Of a stretch of 64,000 bases of DNA, positions 1 to 8,807 are shown piece after piece. The DNA is from VRUE01 sp963753245 (GTDB taxonomy: Bacteria > Actinomycetota > Thermoleophilia > Solirubrobacterales > 70-9). A program made the translations under genes and the position numbers. Position 1 is the stretch's first letter, and the number at the start of each line of letters is the position of its first letter. Under the pieces are notes generated by a model that worked only from the letters and a program-made list of their open reading frames with translations, did not search any database and had not been told where the DNA came from. Where the stretch lies: NCBI GenBank assembly GCA_963753245.1, contig CAVWBK010000003.1:15427-79426 (forward strand). The letters are read 5' to 3'.

Positions 1-983
1 GGGAGATCATGCCCGGCGATCCTCCTCGGGTGCAGAAGCTTGCGCAGGACGACCGGCACCGGGGGGTGGAGCCGCAGGGTCTCGGCGATTACCGCATCGA
101 GCCGCTCGTCTGAGTCCTCGCCAACGAGTCCCCTCTGGAGCTCTGGTTGCAGGGCGAGCTCGCGCAGCGCCCAGGCGATCGCCGTCGCCGTGGTCTCGTG
201 TCCCGCCACCAGCAGGGTCGCCAGCTCATCGCGAAGCTCTTGGTCTGTGAGGCCCTGGCCCTGCTCGTCTCTGGCCAGCAGGAGAAGAGAGAGGATGTCC
301 TCGCGCTCTCCCAGGTCGCGGCAGTCCCTTCGCTGGCTGATCTCATTCGCCAGCTCCTCATCGACCGCTCCAACCTGCCGCCTGAAGGCCGGCAGGTTGA
401 TCAACCGCTGTGGCCCGAGTACCCCGAAGAGCAGCGCCCGCCGCATGTCGGTCACCCAGCCGAGCATCGCTCTCAGCGCGTCGCCGAGTCGATCCAGCCG
501 CTCCCCGTCTCGCACGCCGAAGACGCAGCGCATGATCACCGAGAAGGTCAGCGACTGGGCGAGCGGCAACATCGCGACCGGCCTGCCACGCGGAATTTCC
601 TCGATCATCCGCCCGCTTGCCGCCCGCATCTCGCGCTCATAGGCGCGCATCCGCTCGCCGTGCAGTGCCGGGAGCAGGAGCTTGCGACGGGCGAGATGCT
701 CGGGACCGTCGAGGAGCAGCACGTTTCGGGTGCCGATCAGCGGCCGCAGGGCGAAGTTTGCCTCGCCCGAGTTGGCATCGGCTGGACCCAGAGCGAAGGT
801 CTCCTTGACCGCGGCGGGATCGCCGAGGACGACCCAGGTCTCACCGAGCAGGCGGACGGTGAAGACCTCCCCGTGGCGCCGCCGCGCCGCGGCGAAGTAA
901 CGCTCGGGGTCAAGGCCATAGCGCAGCGACTGCAGCGCGACCGGCGAGCGCAGGCGCCCTGGCAGCTCTTGGGCGCCGCTCAT
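1..983 (-). CDS. Cytochrome P450 (C-terminus off the window)
   Basis: The reverse strand reads without a stop from an ATG at 983 to the left edge. It gives about 327 residues that begin MSGAQELPGRL. The I-helix oxygen-activation motif AGHETT lies near residues 259-264, and the K-helix ETLR (ExxR) near 299-303, followed by LHPPVPV. The heme-binding Cys loop falls outside the window, so the gene is truncated by the edge. P450s are heme mono-oxygenases that need redox partners; none is seen here, and the substrate cannot be guessed. The gene is divergent from a TetR-type regulator with a palindrome between them, which suggests (inference) that the regulator controls it. Confidence 0.9.
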   Translation of the reverse strand, partial: MSGAQELPGRLRSPVALQSLRYGLDPERYFAAARRRHGEVFTVRLLGETWVVLGDPAAVKETFALGPADANSGEANFALRPLIGTRNVLLLDGPEHLARRKLLLPALHGERMRAYEREMRAASGRMIEEIPRGRPVAMLPLAQSLTFSVIMRCVFGVRDGERLDRLGDALRAMLGWVTDMRRALLFGVLGPQRLINLPAFRRQVGAVDEELANEISQRRDCRDLGEREDILSLLLLARDEQGQGLTDQELRDELATLLVAGHETTATAIAWALRELALQPELQRGLVGEDSDERLDAVIAETLRLHPPVPVVLRKLLHPRRIAGHDL

Positions 984-1156
984 CAGGGGCCCGCATTCTG
1001 GCTGAGGAGCGAGCCGCGAAGCCGGACAATGCAACGGTCTCCGTCGAACCGCGAGCGGGCATCGATTGACTGGCAGGGGAGGCCAGCGGCGCATCGCACT
1101 CCTGGTCGCCGCTGGCACAGCCGGGCGGGCGCGGGCCCGCGAGTAGGTGGGCATGA

Positions 1157-1184
1157 CCCAATCTAATCATCTGATTAGATTGGG
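1157..1184. promoter_or_regulatory. Perfect palindrome, candidate TetR operator
   Basis: A 13-bp arm (1157-1169) and its exact reverse complement (1172-1184) surround a 2-bp centre. It lies in the P450/TetR divergent intergenic region, 27 bp upstream of the regulator start. TetR-family dimers typically bind such sites in their own divergent promoter. The AT-rich core stands out from the GC-rich surroundings. Confidence 0.7.
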
Positions 1185-1210
1185 CGCCAGGATAGATCCA
1201 GACGGGGAAA

Positions 1211-1808
1211 ATGGCCGCCCAGGTAAGTAACCGCCAAGCACTTCTCGATGGTGCCCTTCGCTGCATCAGCGAGCGCGACTACAGCGAGGTGACGACGCGT
1301 GAGATCGCCGCCGCGGCCGGCGCCAACGTGGCTTCGATCAGCTACCACTTTGGCTCCAAGGACGCCCTGATCGCCGAGGCCCTGGGGGAGGGATTCAGAC
1401 GCTGGCTCGGCAATTTCATCGCCGCGGCGGCGAAATCTGCGAGCGCGGACCCGGAGCGAGCGCATCCACGCCGCGCTGCAGAGCCTCGAGCAGCGCCTCG
1501 AAGGTGAGCGCGGACTGGCATCGGCCTTCGTCTCGGCCCTCTCCCACGCCGTCCACAACGAGGAGCTTGGCCGGGTTCTTGCCTCGAGCTTCGCCGAGAT
1601 GCGCGCCGGTTTTGCCGCCTATCTCGGTCTCGATCACGACGGCCTGGGCGAGCTCCGTGCCAGCCTCCTGATCGCCGCCTTCGATGGTCTCTTGATCCAG
1701 TGGCTGCTCGACCCCGAGCAGGGCCGCAGGTCGCTGCAGCGCCTGCCCGAGCTGCTGAAGACGATGCCTGACTCGTTGCTCTCCGGGCCGATTGCGCGAA
1801 CCACCTAG
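1211..1808 (+). pseudogene. TetR-family regulator, frameshifted
   Basis: The ATG at 1211 opens a TetR helix-turn-helix: TTREIAAAAGANVASISYHF at about residues 28-47, followed by GSKDALIAEAL. This frame runs into an Arg/Pro-rich non-native tail at about 1450. The family-like C-terminal helices continue in another frame (ERIHAALQSLEQRL, then SALSHAVHNEELGRVLASS) and end at the stop at 1808. One extra base near 1441-1460, in a GAGCGAGC repeat, explains the shift. The DNA-binding half would still be made, without the ligand/dimer domain. A sequencing error cannot be excluded. Confidence 0.8.
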
Positions 1809-1934
1809 GGACAGCGGGACTAATTCACTCGCCGGATCTCGGTTTCGGCATCTCGCTGGTGGCAGCGAGGGGAAGCCAACCGCGCTCTATTTTTCGGCGT
1901 GGGGCGAATCGGGCGCCCTCGCCGTCTTGCCTGA

Positions 1935-4331
1935 GTGCGGAATAGACCGGTATGGAAGTGGTCCTACCTGCTGGGTTTCGCGGCCGCGGTCTTGCTTGTC
2001 GGGACGCCTCAGGCGGCAGCCGTTCAGCCCAGCGGCGCCCAGAAGGCTCCGACCAAGCAGGCGAAATCTCGCAATCGCTCAGCGCCGCAGACCCAGCCGC
2101 CCACCCAGCTGACCAACCCCGAAGAAGTCAGCGCCTCCAACCTCGCCAAAGACCTCGGCGGCTCCGGCCAGGTCGACCCGGTTGCGGGCCTCGGCATTCG
2201 CAACCCGGTCTGCGACAGCTTGAGCCAGATCCGCAGTCCTCCCGTTCGCCTCAGCTGTGAAGCAAACGGCAGCCCCGAGTCTGAGTACCCGACCTCCAAC
2301 TACGGCTTCGACACCTTCATCTCGACCGGCGTCACCCACCCGATCGGCGACTTCACCGCGGCCTTTGACTCGATTCTCAACGGGATCTGGCTGGGCCTGA
2401 TCTTCGTCCTCAAGCTGATCCTCGAGCTGCTCGGGCTCGCCTTCAGCCTCAACCCGTTCGCCGATGGTCAGACGATGAGCCGCATCTCGGCCTCGGTCGA
2501 TCGCGTCTACAACGAGATCACCGACCCCTGGCTGCCGACCCTGATCGTCTGTGGCGGCATCTGGTTCGCCTACCGCGGGCTGATCCGCCGTGACCTCGCC
2601 GGCGGGGTGGGGGGGACGTTGGCGGCGGTCGCGATGATCGTCGTCGGGCTCTGGGTGGTCCAGCAGCCGCGAGAATCGGTCGGCCGTCTCGCCAACCTCT
2701 CCGATGAAGTCGCGCTCGGCACGATCAGCGCCCCGCAATCGGGTTCGGTCAACCGGCCGCTCGGTAGCTACGCCGAAGCGATGTCGCAGACCTGGTCGCG
2801 CCTGGTCGAGGTCCCCTTCGCCGGCCTTGACTTCTCCGATCTCGGCTGGGCTCTCTCGCCGCCGTCAAAGGAAGCGGTGCAGCAGGCCGACAACTATTTC
2901 TGCCAGGACATCGGGGCCCTCGCCCAGATCGCCGCCTACCAGCGGCTCGGCGATACCGAAGCCGCCAAGCAGTGCGCGGCATTTGCCCGCAAGCGCTACG
3001 GGCGCCCGAAGCGCCTGATCGACCTCTACCTGCGCTCCTCGCCCGGCAGCCCAGCCCGCGAAGCACTCTGGAGGCTCTTTGACGGCCAGGAAGAAACCAA
3101 GGCCAAGGTCGCCGCCCAGGGCGGCGACGGTGCCCTCACCCGGCTCTCGATGCTGGCGCTCTTCGCGCTCGGGCTGCTCGGTGCGCTGCTGCTCTTGGCC
3201 TGGCTCGCGATCCGCCTCTTCAGCCAGGCGGCGATCGCCTTCGTCCTCCTGCTCGCGGCGCCCTTCGCGCTCTTCTTCCCGCTGCTCGGCGAGGCCGCCC
3301 GGCGCGCCTTCAAGACCTGGGGGTTGACCCTGCTCGGCGCCCTCCTCGCCAAGGTGATCTACGCCGCCTTCCTCTCGATCGTCGTGCTCGGTATATCCAT
3401 CCTCGGTCGGGTTGACGGCCCGGGCGGTAGCGCCACCGGGTTCCTGCTCTCCTGCGCCTTCAGCTGGGCGGTCTTCCTCAAGCGCGCCGATCTGATCGGT
3501 CTGCTCTCGGTTGGCGAGCATGAGCACCGCACCGAGCTGGGCCTCGGCGGTCTGGCCGCGCTCGGGATGGCGAAGGGGGTCTCGCGCAGCGCCGCCGAGA
3601 GTGTCCGTGGCTTTGCTCGTCGCGGCGTCGATTGGCGACGCGAACGCTCCGAGCTCGGCGCTCAGGCGACCCGTCGAACCGCGCAGGGCTCCCTGCGGGA
3701 TGGGGCTCGGGCGCTCGCCGAGCAGCGCTATCGCGATGCCCGCGAGAGCTTGGCCGCCGATCGGCGCGGCGCGGGCGCTGGGGGCAGGCGCGCCACAGGC
3801 GGAGCCGATCCCGCCCTCGGCGAAACGGCGCCACGACGCTCACCTCTCGCCAAGCAGCGCGGCGATTCCAGTCCTCCGCCAACAGCAGCCGAGGCGCAGC
3901 GCCAGCGCGCGGCCGAGCGTCTGGTCGCTGGCGCCGAGCGAAATCAGGAGCGCCATGGCACTCGCTGGAGCGAGCGCGACCTGAAACGCTTCGCGGCTGA
4001 GGATCGGGAACTGCTCAAACGCTCCCGCGATCCAGCCGATCACGCTCACCGTGCCGGTTTTGAGCGCTCGCAGTTCGAGCATCTGCGCGGTCCCCAGCGC
4101 GAGCGCGCCGAGGCCGAGATCGAGAAGGCCCGACGGCGTGACCTAAAGCGACTCGAGCTCGCCTCCCAGCCGCCGGGTCGGGTGGCCGGCCGCGGTCGCC
4201 TCGCCGCCGAGCGACTGCGCCAGGGGATCGAGGGCTCGGGCAGCGAACGGCGCCGCCAGCTGCGCGCCCTGCGCCGCGAACGTCGCCTCGATCAGCTCCC
4301 CTCGCGCCGCAATCTCAGCCGCGGAGGCTAG
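1935..4331 (+). CDS. TrbL/VirB6-like conjugation membrane protein
   Basis: A protein of 798 residues with a GTG start at 1935. It has a signal-like segment (10-29), a Pro/Gln-rich extracytoplasmic stretch, and a first long hydrophobic helix (~146-172). Further helices follow at ~200-213 and 224-243, then a cluster at ~402-427, 430-452, 463-490 and 498-515. The C-terminal ~240 residues are a strongly charged Arg/Glu/Ala tail without hydrophobic segments. This layout, together with the downstream peptidoglycan hydrolase and coupling ATPase, matches the polytopic channel component of actinobacterial conjugative elements. The call rests on architecture and context rather than a diagnostic motif. 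The next gene begins immediately after its TAG, so this is an operon. Confidence 0.6.
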   Translation: MRNRPVWKWSYLLGFAAAVLLVGTPQAAAVQPSGAQKAPTKQAKSRNRSAPQTQPPTQLTNPEEVSASNLAKDLGGSGQVDPVAGLGIRNPVCDSLSQIRSPPVRLSCEANGSPESEYPTSNYGFDTFISTGVTHPIGDFTAAFDSILNGIWLGLIFVLKLILELLGLAFSLNPFADGQTMSRISASVDRVYNEITDPWLPTLIVCGGIWFAYRGLIRRDLAGGVGGTLAAVAMIVVGLWVVQQPRESVGRLANLSDEVALGTISAPQSGSVNRPLGSYAEAMSQTWSRLVEVPFAGLDFSDLGWALSPPSKEAVQQADNYFCQDIGALAQIAAYQRLGDTEAAKQCAAFARKRYGRPKRLIDLYLRSSPGSPAREALWRLFDGQEETKAKVAAQGGDGALTRLSMLALFALGLLGALLLLAWLAIRLFSQAAIAFVLLLAAPFALFFPLLGEAARRAFKTWGLTLLGALLAKVIYAAFLSIVVLGISILGRVDGPGGSATGFLLSCAFSWAVFLKRADLIGLLSVGEHEHRTELGLGGLAALGMAKGVSRSAAESVRGFARRGVDWRRERSELGAQATRRTAQGSLRDGARALAEQRYRDARESLAADRRGAGAGGRRATGGADPALGETAPRRSPLAKQRGDSSPPPTAAEAQRQRAAERLVAGAERNQERHGTRWSERDLKRFAAEDRELLKRSRDPADHAHRAGFERSQFEHLRGPQRERAEAEIEKARRRDLKRLELASQPPGRVAGRGRLAAERLRQGIEGSGSERRRQLRALRRERRLDQLPSRRNLSRGG

Positions 4332-4820
4332 GTGTCGGGCGGCGCGCAGCCCTGGCGCCCGACGCTCTTCTGCGCCTGCGCCTTGGCGCTCCTCATCTCT
4401 GCCTTTCTGTTCTCCCACGGTGAAGGCGAGCCGAGCCCCTCCAGCTCGTTTCACCCGAGGACCAAGACAGAGCTCTCCGGGCGCCGGGGTCCGTTCAGCG
4501 TTGGGCTACCTCGCCAGGCGCAGCGCTTCCTCTCGGCCTTCCTTCGCTACGAGGTCGGCGAATCCGGCCGCGGTGTTCGACGGCGGCTGCGCCAGACGGC
4601 CACCGCGGGTTTCGCCGCGACGCTTCTCAGCCAGGCACCGCGAGCCGCGGCGGGCATCCCGCCCGCCCGCCTCGGCCGCGTCTCGCGCGCGGCACTCGGC
4701 GGCGAGCCGCCGCGGGCGCTGATCAGCGGCGCGGCGGCGCGCGGCCGGCGCGAGGAGCAGTTCTCCTTCGTCTTTGAACTCGGGAACGGCGTTTGGCGGG
4801 CGAGCGGGCCAGGCCAGTGA
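4332..4820 (+). CDS. Small single-pass membrane protein of the conjugation operon
   Basis: A protein of 162 residues. The GTG start abuts the stop of the upstream gene. One N-terminal hydrophobic helix (~10-27) is followed by a basic Ala/Arg-rich region and a short C-terminal beta-like segment (EEQFSFVFELGNGVWRASG). No family is recognised. Its position between the polytopic protein and the peptidoglycan hydrolase suggests an accessory envelope subunit. Its TGA overlaps the next gene's GTG (GTGA), so translation is probably coupled. Confidence 0.6.
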   Translation: MSGGAQPWRPTLFCACALALLISAFLFSHGEGEPSPSSSFHPRTKTELSGRRGPFSVGLPRQAQRFLSAFLRYEVGESGRGVRRRLRQTATAGFAATLLSQAPRAAAGIPPARLGRVSRAALGGEPPRALISGAAARGRREEQFSFVFELGNGVWRASGPGQ

Positions 4821-5872
4821 GCGCCGCACGGCGCCCTGAGGGCTGCTTCGGCGTTCGCCTCGCCGGCCGTGGCCTCGGTGCCAAGTTCGCGATCGCCGCG
4901 GCGGCGCCGCTGCTCGGCCTGATCTTCATCGCCGGTCTCTTCGTCGCCTCCGCACCCGGCTCTGAAAGCGCTGCGCAGGAATGCAGGGTGGGCGGCGGCT
5001 CGGCCCGGGGGGTGCCGGCGGGCTATGTGCCCTGGCTCGCGAAAGCGGCGAGGAAATATGAGCTCGGTCCGCGCGGTTTTTCGATCGTCGCTGCGATCCA
5101 CTACGTCGAGTCGGACTTCGGCCGCTCGCCGCTGCCCGGGGTCGCGCCGGGAACCCAGAACTCAGTCGGCGCCGAGGGCCCCGGCCAGTTCCTCGTCTCC
5201 AGCTGGGAAGAGTTCGGCGTCGATGCCAACGGCGACGGGGTCAAGGATCCCTACTCGATTCCCGACTCGATCTTTGCCACCGCCAACCTGCTCCACGCCG
5301 ACGGCGCCCCCGGCGACTGGCGCGGTGCGATCTTCGCTTACAACCACGCCTGGTGGTACGTCGAAGAGGTGCTCGAAAAAGCCGCGAAGATCGGGGCCGG
5401 GGCTGAACTCAGCTGCGAAGCGCCGGCCGCCCCGTTTGGCGAGCTGGCGCCGCGCTCGCTGGCCCGGGTGCAGGCCGCCGCGCGCTGGATCGAATCGCGC
5501 CGCATCCACTACTGCTGGGGAGGCGGGCACGCCGCTCAGCCCGGGCCCTCGGGGGGAAGCTATTGCTGGAGCGCCTCGGGTCAGCAGGTCTTCGGGGCGC
5601 CGGAAAAGGGCCTCGATTGCTCTGGTGCGGTGCGCTGGCTACTGGTCCTCTCCGGCTACCCCGATCCGGGCGCTCTTGTCTCCAACGAACTCGGCGCCCA
5701 CTATCCGTCCGGGCCGGGCAGTTCGGTGACGATCTGGGCCAACGTCGACCACGTCTGGGCGCAGATCGAGGGCCGGGATTGGGGCACGGCGACCTCCAAC
5801 TTCGCCCACGGCCCCGGTTTTGGGCCGCAGTCGAGCGCCGGCTTTTTCCCCAGTCACCCGCCGGGGCTCTGA
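4817..5872 (+). CDS. Two-domain peptidoglycan hydrolase (transglycosylase + NlpC/P60-like)
   Basis: A protein of 351 residues from the GTG at 4817, chosen because it forms a GTGA overlap with the upstream stop. An in-frame ATG at 4793 is possible. A hydrophobic N-terminal anchor (~24-46) is followed by a lysozyme-like transglycosylase domain, with AAIHYVESDFGRS (candidate catalytic Glu ~98) and a FAYNHAWWY motif. An NlpC/P60-like domain follows, with YCWGGGH, a Cys in GLDCSGAVRW (~268) and a candidate His in VDHVWAQIEG. Such bifunctional enzymes open the cell wall for Gram-positive conjugation machines. The last 51 bases recur 3 kb downstream. Confidence 0.82.
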   Translation: MSAARRPEGCFGVRLAGRGLGAKFAIAAAAPLLGLIFIAGLFVASAPGSESAAQECRVGGGSARGVPAGYVPWLAKAARKYELGPRGFSIVAAIHYVESDFGRSPLPGVAPGTQNSVGAEGPGQFLVSSWEEFGVDANGDGVKDPYSIPDSIFATANLLHADGAPGDWRGAIFAYNHAWWYVEEVLEKAAKIGAGAELSCEAPAAPFGELAPRSLARVQAAARWIESRRIHYCWGGGHAAQPGPSGGSYCWSASGQQVFGAPEKGLDCSGAVRWLLVLSGYPDPGALVSNELGAHYPSGPGSSVTIWANVDHVWAQIEGRDWGTATSNFAHGPGFGPQSSAGFFPSHPPGL

Positions 5873-5955
5873 CCAGCGCCACCGTGGCGCTCTGCGTGTT
5901 CACTGGGCTTGGCGCCGGGCTTGCGACTCGCTGGGTCTGCCACGCAAGCGTGCGG
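5822..5955 (+). repeat. Long direct repeat, copy A
   Basis: These 134 bases cover the last 17 codons of the hydrolase gene plus 83 bases downstream. They match 8842-8972 with about 15 differences by eye; the first 62 bases have only two. The two copies flank the toxin-antitoxin and IS block. In copy B the reading frame of the hydrolase tail and its TGA are preserved. Confidence 0.85.
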
Positions 5956-6022
5956 CAGCCGGGGCACCAAGAAGTTACGCAGGGCCAGCGCAAGCCGCCC
6001 GCCGCCCCGGTGTTAATCGCTC

Positions 6023-6038
6023 GTATCACGCGTGATAC
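6023..6038. promoter_or_regulatory. Perfect 16-bp palindrome, candidate antitoxin operator
   Basis: GTATCACG followed by its exact reverse complement, 9 bp upstream of the antitoxin ATG. Phd/YefM-type antitoxins repress their own promoter through short palindromes at this position. The site is more AT-rich than its surroundings. Confidence 0.7.
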
Positions 6039-6047
6039 ACTGAGCAG

Positions 6048-6281
6048 ATGTCCACGGTGAGCATTCGCGACTTGCGCAACCACGGTGGTGAGGTGGTTGA
6101 TCGCGCAACGCGGGGAGAGCAGATCACGATCACCCGCTCCGGGCGCCCGGTCGCCGAGTTGCGGGCGCTGCGGCCAGCGCTCTCGGCCGCGGCTCTGCTC
6201 GATCGTTGGCGCCGACTTCCCGTCCTCGAGCCCAAGGCGCTGCGCGCAGATATCGATCGTCTTCTCGATCCGGCGCTTTGA
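6048..6281 (+). CDS. Phd/YefM-type antitoxin
   Basis: A protein of 77 residues. The N-terminal half has the Phd/YefM fold signature: VSIRDLRNHGGEVVDRATRG, then ITITRSGRPVAELRAL. The C-terminal ~35 residues are helical and charged, the part expected to cap the toxin. Its TGA overlaps the TTG start of the PIN gene. A perfect palindrome lies 9 bp upstream. Together with the next gene it forms a complete type II toxin-antitoxin module, carried between two direct repeats inside the conjugation region. Confidence 0.9.
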   Translation: MSTVSIRDLRNHGGEVVDRATRGEQITITRSGRPVAELRALRPALSAAALLDRWRRLPVLEPKALRADIDRLLDPAL

Positions 6282-6724
6282 GCGCCGCTGCGCCTACGGA
6301 AGCGCAGCCAAGCGCCCCTCGCGGGCTGCTCGACACCTCGACCGTGATCCTGCTGCCGCGCCTGACAGACCCGGGCACCCTGCCCGTAGAGCCGCTGATC
6401 AGCGCCGTGACCCTGGCCGAGCTCGCCGTCGGCCCGCTCCTTGCCACAGGGGATCGGGAGCGCGCCGCCCGCCAGGCTCAGCTCCAACAGGCCGAGGCCG
6501 ACTTCGTCCCGCTGCCCTTCGATGCCGCCGCCGCGCGTGCCTTCGCCGCGGTTGCGGCATCGCTTCACCGCTCCGGAGGCAAGCCCAGCGCCCGCTCCTA
6601 CGACGCGATGATCGCCGCCACCGCAATCGCCAACGAGCTACCCCTCTACAGCGCTAACCCCGATGACTTCTCGGGCATCGAGGGGCTCTCGCTGTGCGCC
6701 GTCGCGGTCCCCGGTTCTCCCTGA
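6278..6724 (+). CDS. PIN-domain toxin (VapC-like ribonuclease)
   Basis: A protein of 148 residues from the TTG at 6278, in a TTGA overlap with the antitoxin stop. The start fits because the PIN core follows shortly after (RGLLDTSTVIL, first acidic residue). Further acidic positions are TLAELAVG (Glu) and SYDAMIAATAIA (Asp), then SANPDDFSGI near the end. PIN toxins cut RNA, often tRNA, with a metal held by these acidic residues. The residues needed for activity appear present, so the module is probably functional. Confidence 0.9.
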   Translation: MSAAAPTEAQPSAPRGLLDTSTVILLPRLTDPGTLPVEPLISAVTLAELAVGPLLATGDRERAARQAQLQQAEADFVPLPFDAAAARAFAAVAASLHRSGGKPSARSYDAMIAATAIANELPLYSANPDDFSGIEGLSLCAVAVPGSP

Positions 6725-6793
6725 GCGCCTCGGACCGAGCGCGCCGGCCCAACTCAAGGGTCAACGACCCCAAGCGGTGCTCTCACCTCAAGC

Positions 6794-8807
6794 GCTAGCC
6801 CCATTTTCCGCACCTGCAGCAGGTCTACCCCACCCGCTCCGGCCAGGGGATCTCGACTTCGAGCAGCTCGAGGATCCGGCGCTGGGTGGCGGTGAGCCGG
6901 TCGAGGACGATGCCCTGCGCGGTATAGGTCAGACCGAGGCCCTGGAAGGCGCCGAGCACGTTGCGCCCGGTCGGCCTCGCTGCCCTGCCCCTCGGGCAGG
7001 AGGCCCTGGCATCGTCTCCTGCGCGCCGCCGGTGGCCTCGGCCAAGCGCCCTGCGCAGCTCGGACTCGATCAGCCCGAAGACGAGCAGGGCGATGCCGAT
7101 GATCGAGACCAGGGCGCCGATGCGCTCGTCCTTGTGCAGGAAGATCGGCCGCACCCGCAGGGTCTGCTTTAAGTCGCGGTGGCGGCGCTCGACGATCTGC
7201 TGGCCCTTGTAGCGGCTCGAGGATCGCGTTCGCGCCCAGGCGCCGGTCGGCGAGGTTGGTGGCGAGCGCGTAGATGCCGTCTGAGCGCGCGCAGCCTCGG
7301 CGATCGCGGCGGCTGTCGCGGTGCCAGCAGATCGTGGGCATCCCCCTGCGGGTCGCGGTCTTGACCGGCGATCAGGCCCTTGAGCGGGACCGAGCGAGGA
7401 TCTGGGCGACGCGCGCGGTCGAGCTGCGCGCTTGGTCTTGTAGTAGCGGCCGCCGAGGCCATTGCTGCACCCGCCCGAGCTTCTCCTCGGCCCGCTCAAG
7501 CGCCCGCTCGCGGGCCGCCCTCACCTCCCGCTCCTCCTCGGAGGAGTGGACGTAGGCGAGCGCGAAAGCGGTGAGAGCTCACCGCGTCTCGGGATCGGCT
7601 CACCTCCCAGTCGCGGATCGCGCCCCGGTAGCGAGCTGCGCTCAGATGCCCGCAAGCCCGCGCTCGCGCTCGGAGACGGTAGGCGAGCGGGGCGAGGGCG
7701 GCCGGCCCGACCTCGCCAGGTAGCGCCCCCGCAGTCGGTGCGTGGCTTTGAGCGGGGCGATGAAGGAAGTCGGGCGCGCGGCGATCTGGCAGAGCGTCTT
7801 GGGCGCACCGACCGCGGAGTCGCAGATCGAGCAGGAGGGCCCGCGGCCGTTTGCCTGGGCGAACGCAGCGCAGCGCTCTCCAGCGAGGCGCCGATCGAGG
7901 TGAGCTCGGCCGCTGTAGCCCGGCCTCGGGGCGCAGGTAGAGCGAGACGCCCTCGGCCGAGGAGGCCTGAAGCGCCCGCACCTGGCGGTCGACGCCCTGC
8001 CCCTGGGCCCAGCCCTTGGCGATCAGTGAGGAGTCCTCATAGGCGCCGCTCATCCGCAACGCGGTGAGGTCGACGTGCAGGCGCCCGGCGTCGAGGCCGA
8101 AGCGCTCGATCGCCCGCGCCGCGAGGGCCCCGCGGACAGCCTCCGCGCAGGGGGCAAAGCGCTCCAGGCCGCGCCCGAGCCGGTCGTCGTCGAGCAGCTG
8201 CGGCGGGATCCCAAACAACTCGCGGATCGCCGCGCCCCGAGGACCAGCCGGCGATGTCATAGAGCGGCGCGGGCGAGCAGAGGCGGTTGGCGATCAGCGC
8301 CACCACCAGCTCGCCGACCGAGAGCTCTGAGCGCGGCGAGCGCGGCAACAGCGCGATCGACCGTCTCGCCGATGGCCGCGAGCTCGCGCGCCAGACAGGC
8401 GATCAAGCAGGAGCGGCCCCACCTCGCGGCGGATGCCGGCGAGCGGGCGGGTCCAGGCGCGCGAAGGCAGCCGTCAGGGCGTCCAGCTGGCCGCTTGGCC
8501 TTGAGCTCGTCCTCGCGGCCGAGCTTTGCCACAACCCGGTGGCGCACCTTGCCGGTTCTCGTCGCGGTAGCCCTCCACCAACTGGAGGTAGACGTACTCG
8601 CGGCCCGCTGCGCTTGACCTTCGTTCTCTTGACGAACACCTTGCCACAACTCTAGCGCCTCGATCGGACGTAAGACTGAGGAGAAGTTGCCACAACAAAC
8701 TCGTCCCGATCCGGCAGCGCTGACCAGCTCCAAGCCGCATTGCAATGCGGTTGGGCCGGAGCTTCCGGTGCGGCTACCGGCAGTCAGGTGCGGAAAATGG
8801 GGCTAGC
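6794..8807. mobile_element. IS1634-like insertion sequence with 23-bp terminal inverted repeats
   Basis: Bases 6794-6816 and 8785-8807 are perfect inverted repeats of 23 bp and bound a 2014-bp element. Its single reverse-strand gene is a decayed IS1634-type transposase. No obvious target-site duplication is seen immediately outside the repeats. Intact ends with a broken transposase imply an element that could only move with help from elsewhere. Confidence 0.85.
6825..8639 (-). pseudogene. IS1634-family transposase, multiple frameshifts
   Basis: Pieces in different reverse frames follow the family order. The N-terminus is at 8639 (MFVKRTKVKRSG, then RHRVVAKLGREDELKA). The middle (8260-7950) has LDDDRLGRGLERFAP, GLDAGRLHVDLTALRMSGAYED and GWAQGQGVDRQVRALQ. 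The C-terminus (7260-6825) has KGQQIVERRHRDLKQTLRVR, RPIFLHKDERIGALVSI and ILELLEVEIPWPE. At least four frame changes are needed to join them, so no active enzyme is made. Confidence 0.85.

Noticed and set aside
147..1166. Long plus-strand open frame of 339 codons
   Set aside because: It is the antisense of the P450 gene; its residues are Gln/Arg/His-rich without motifs, while the reverse strand gives clear P450 signatures.
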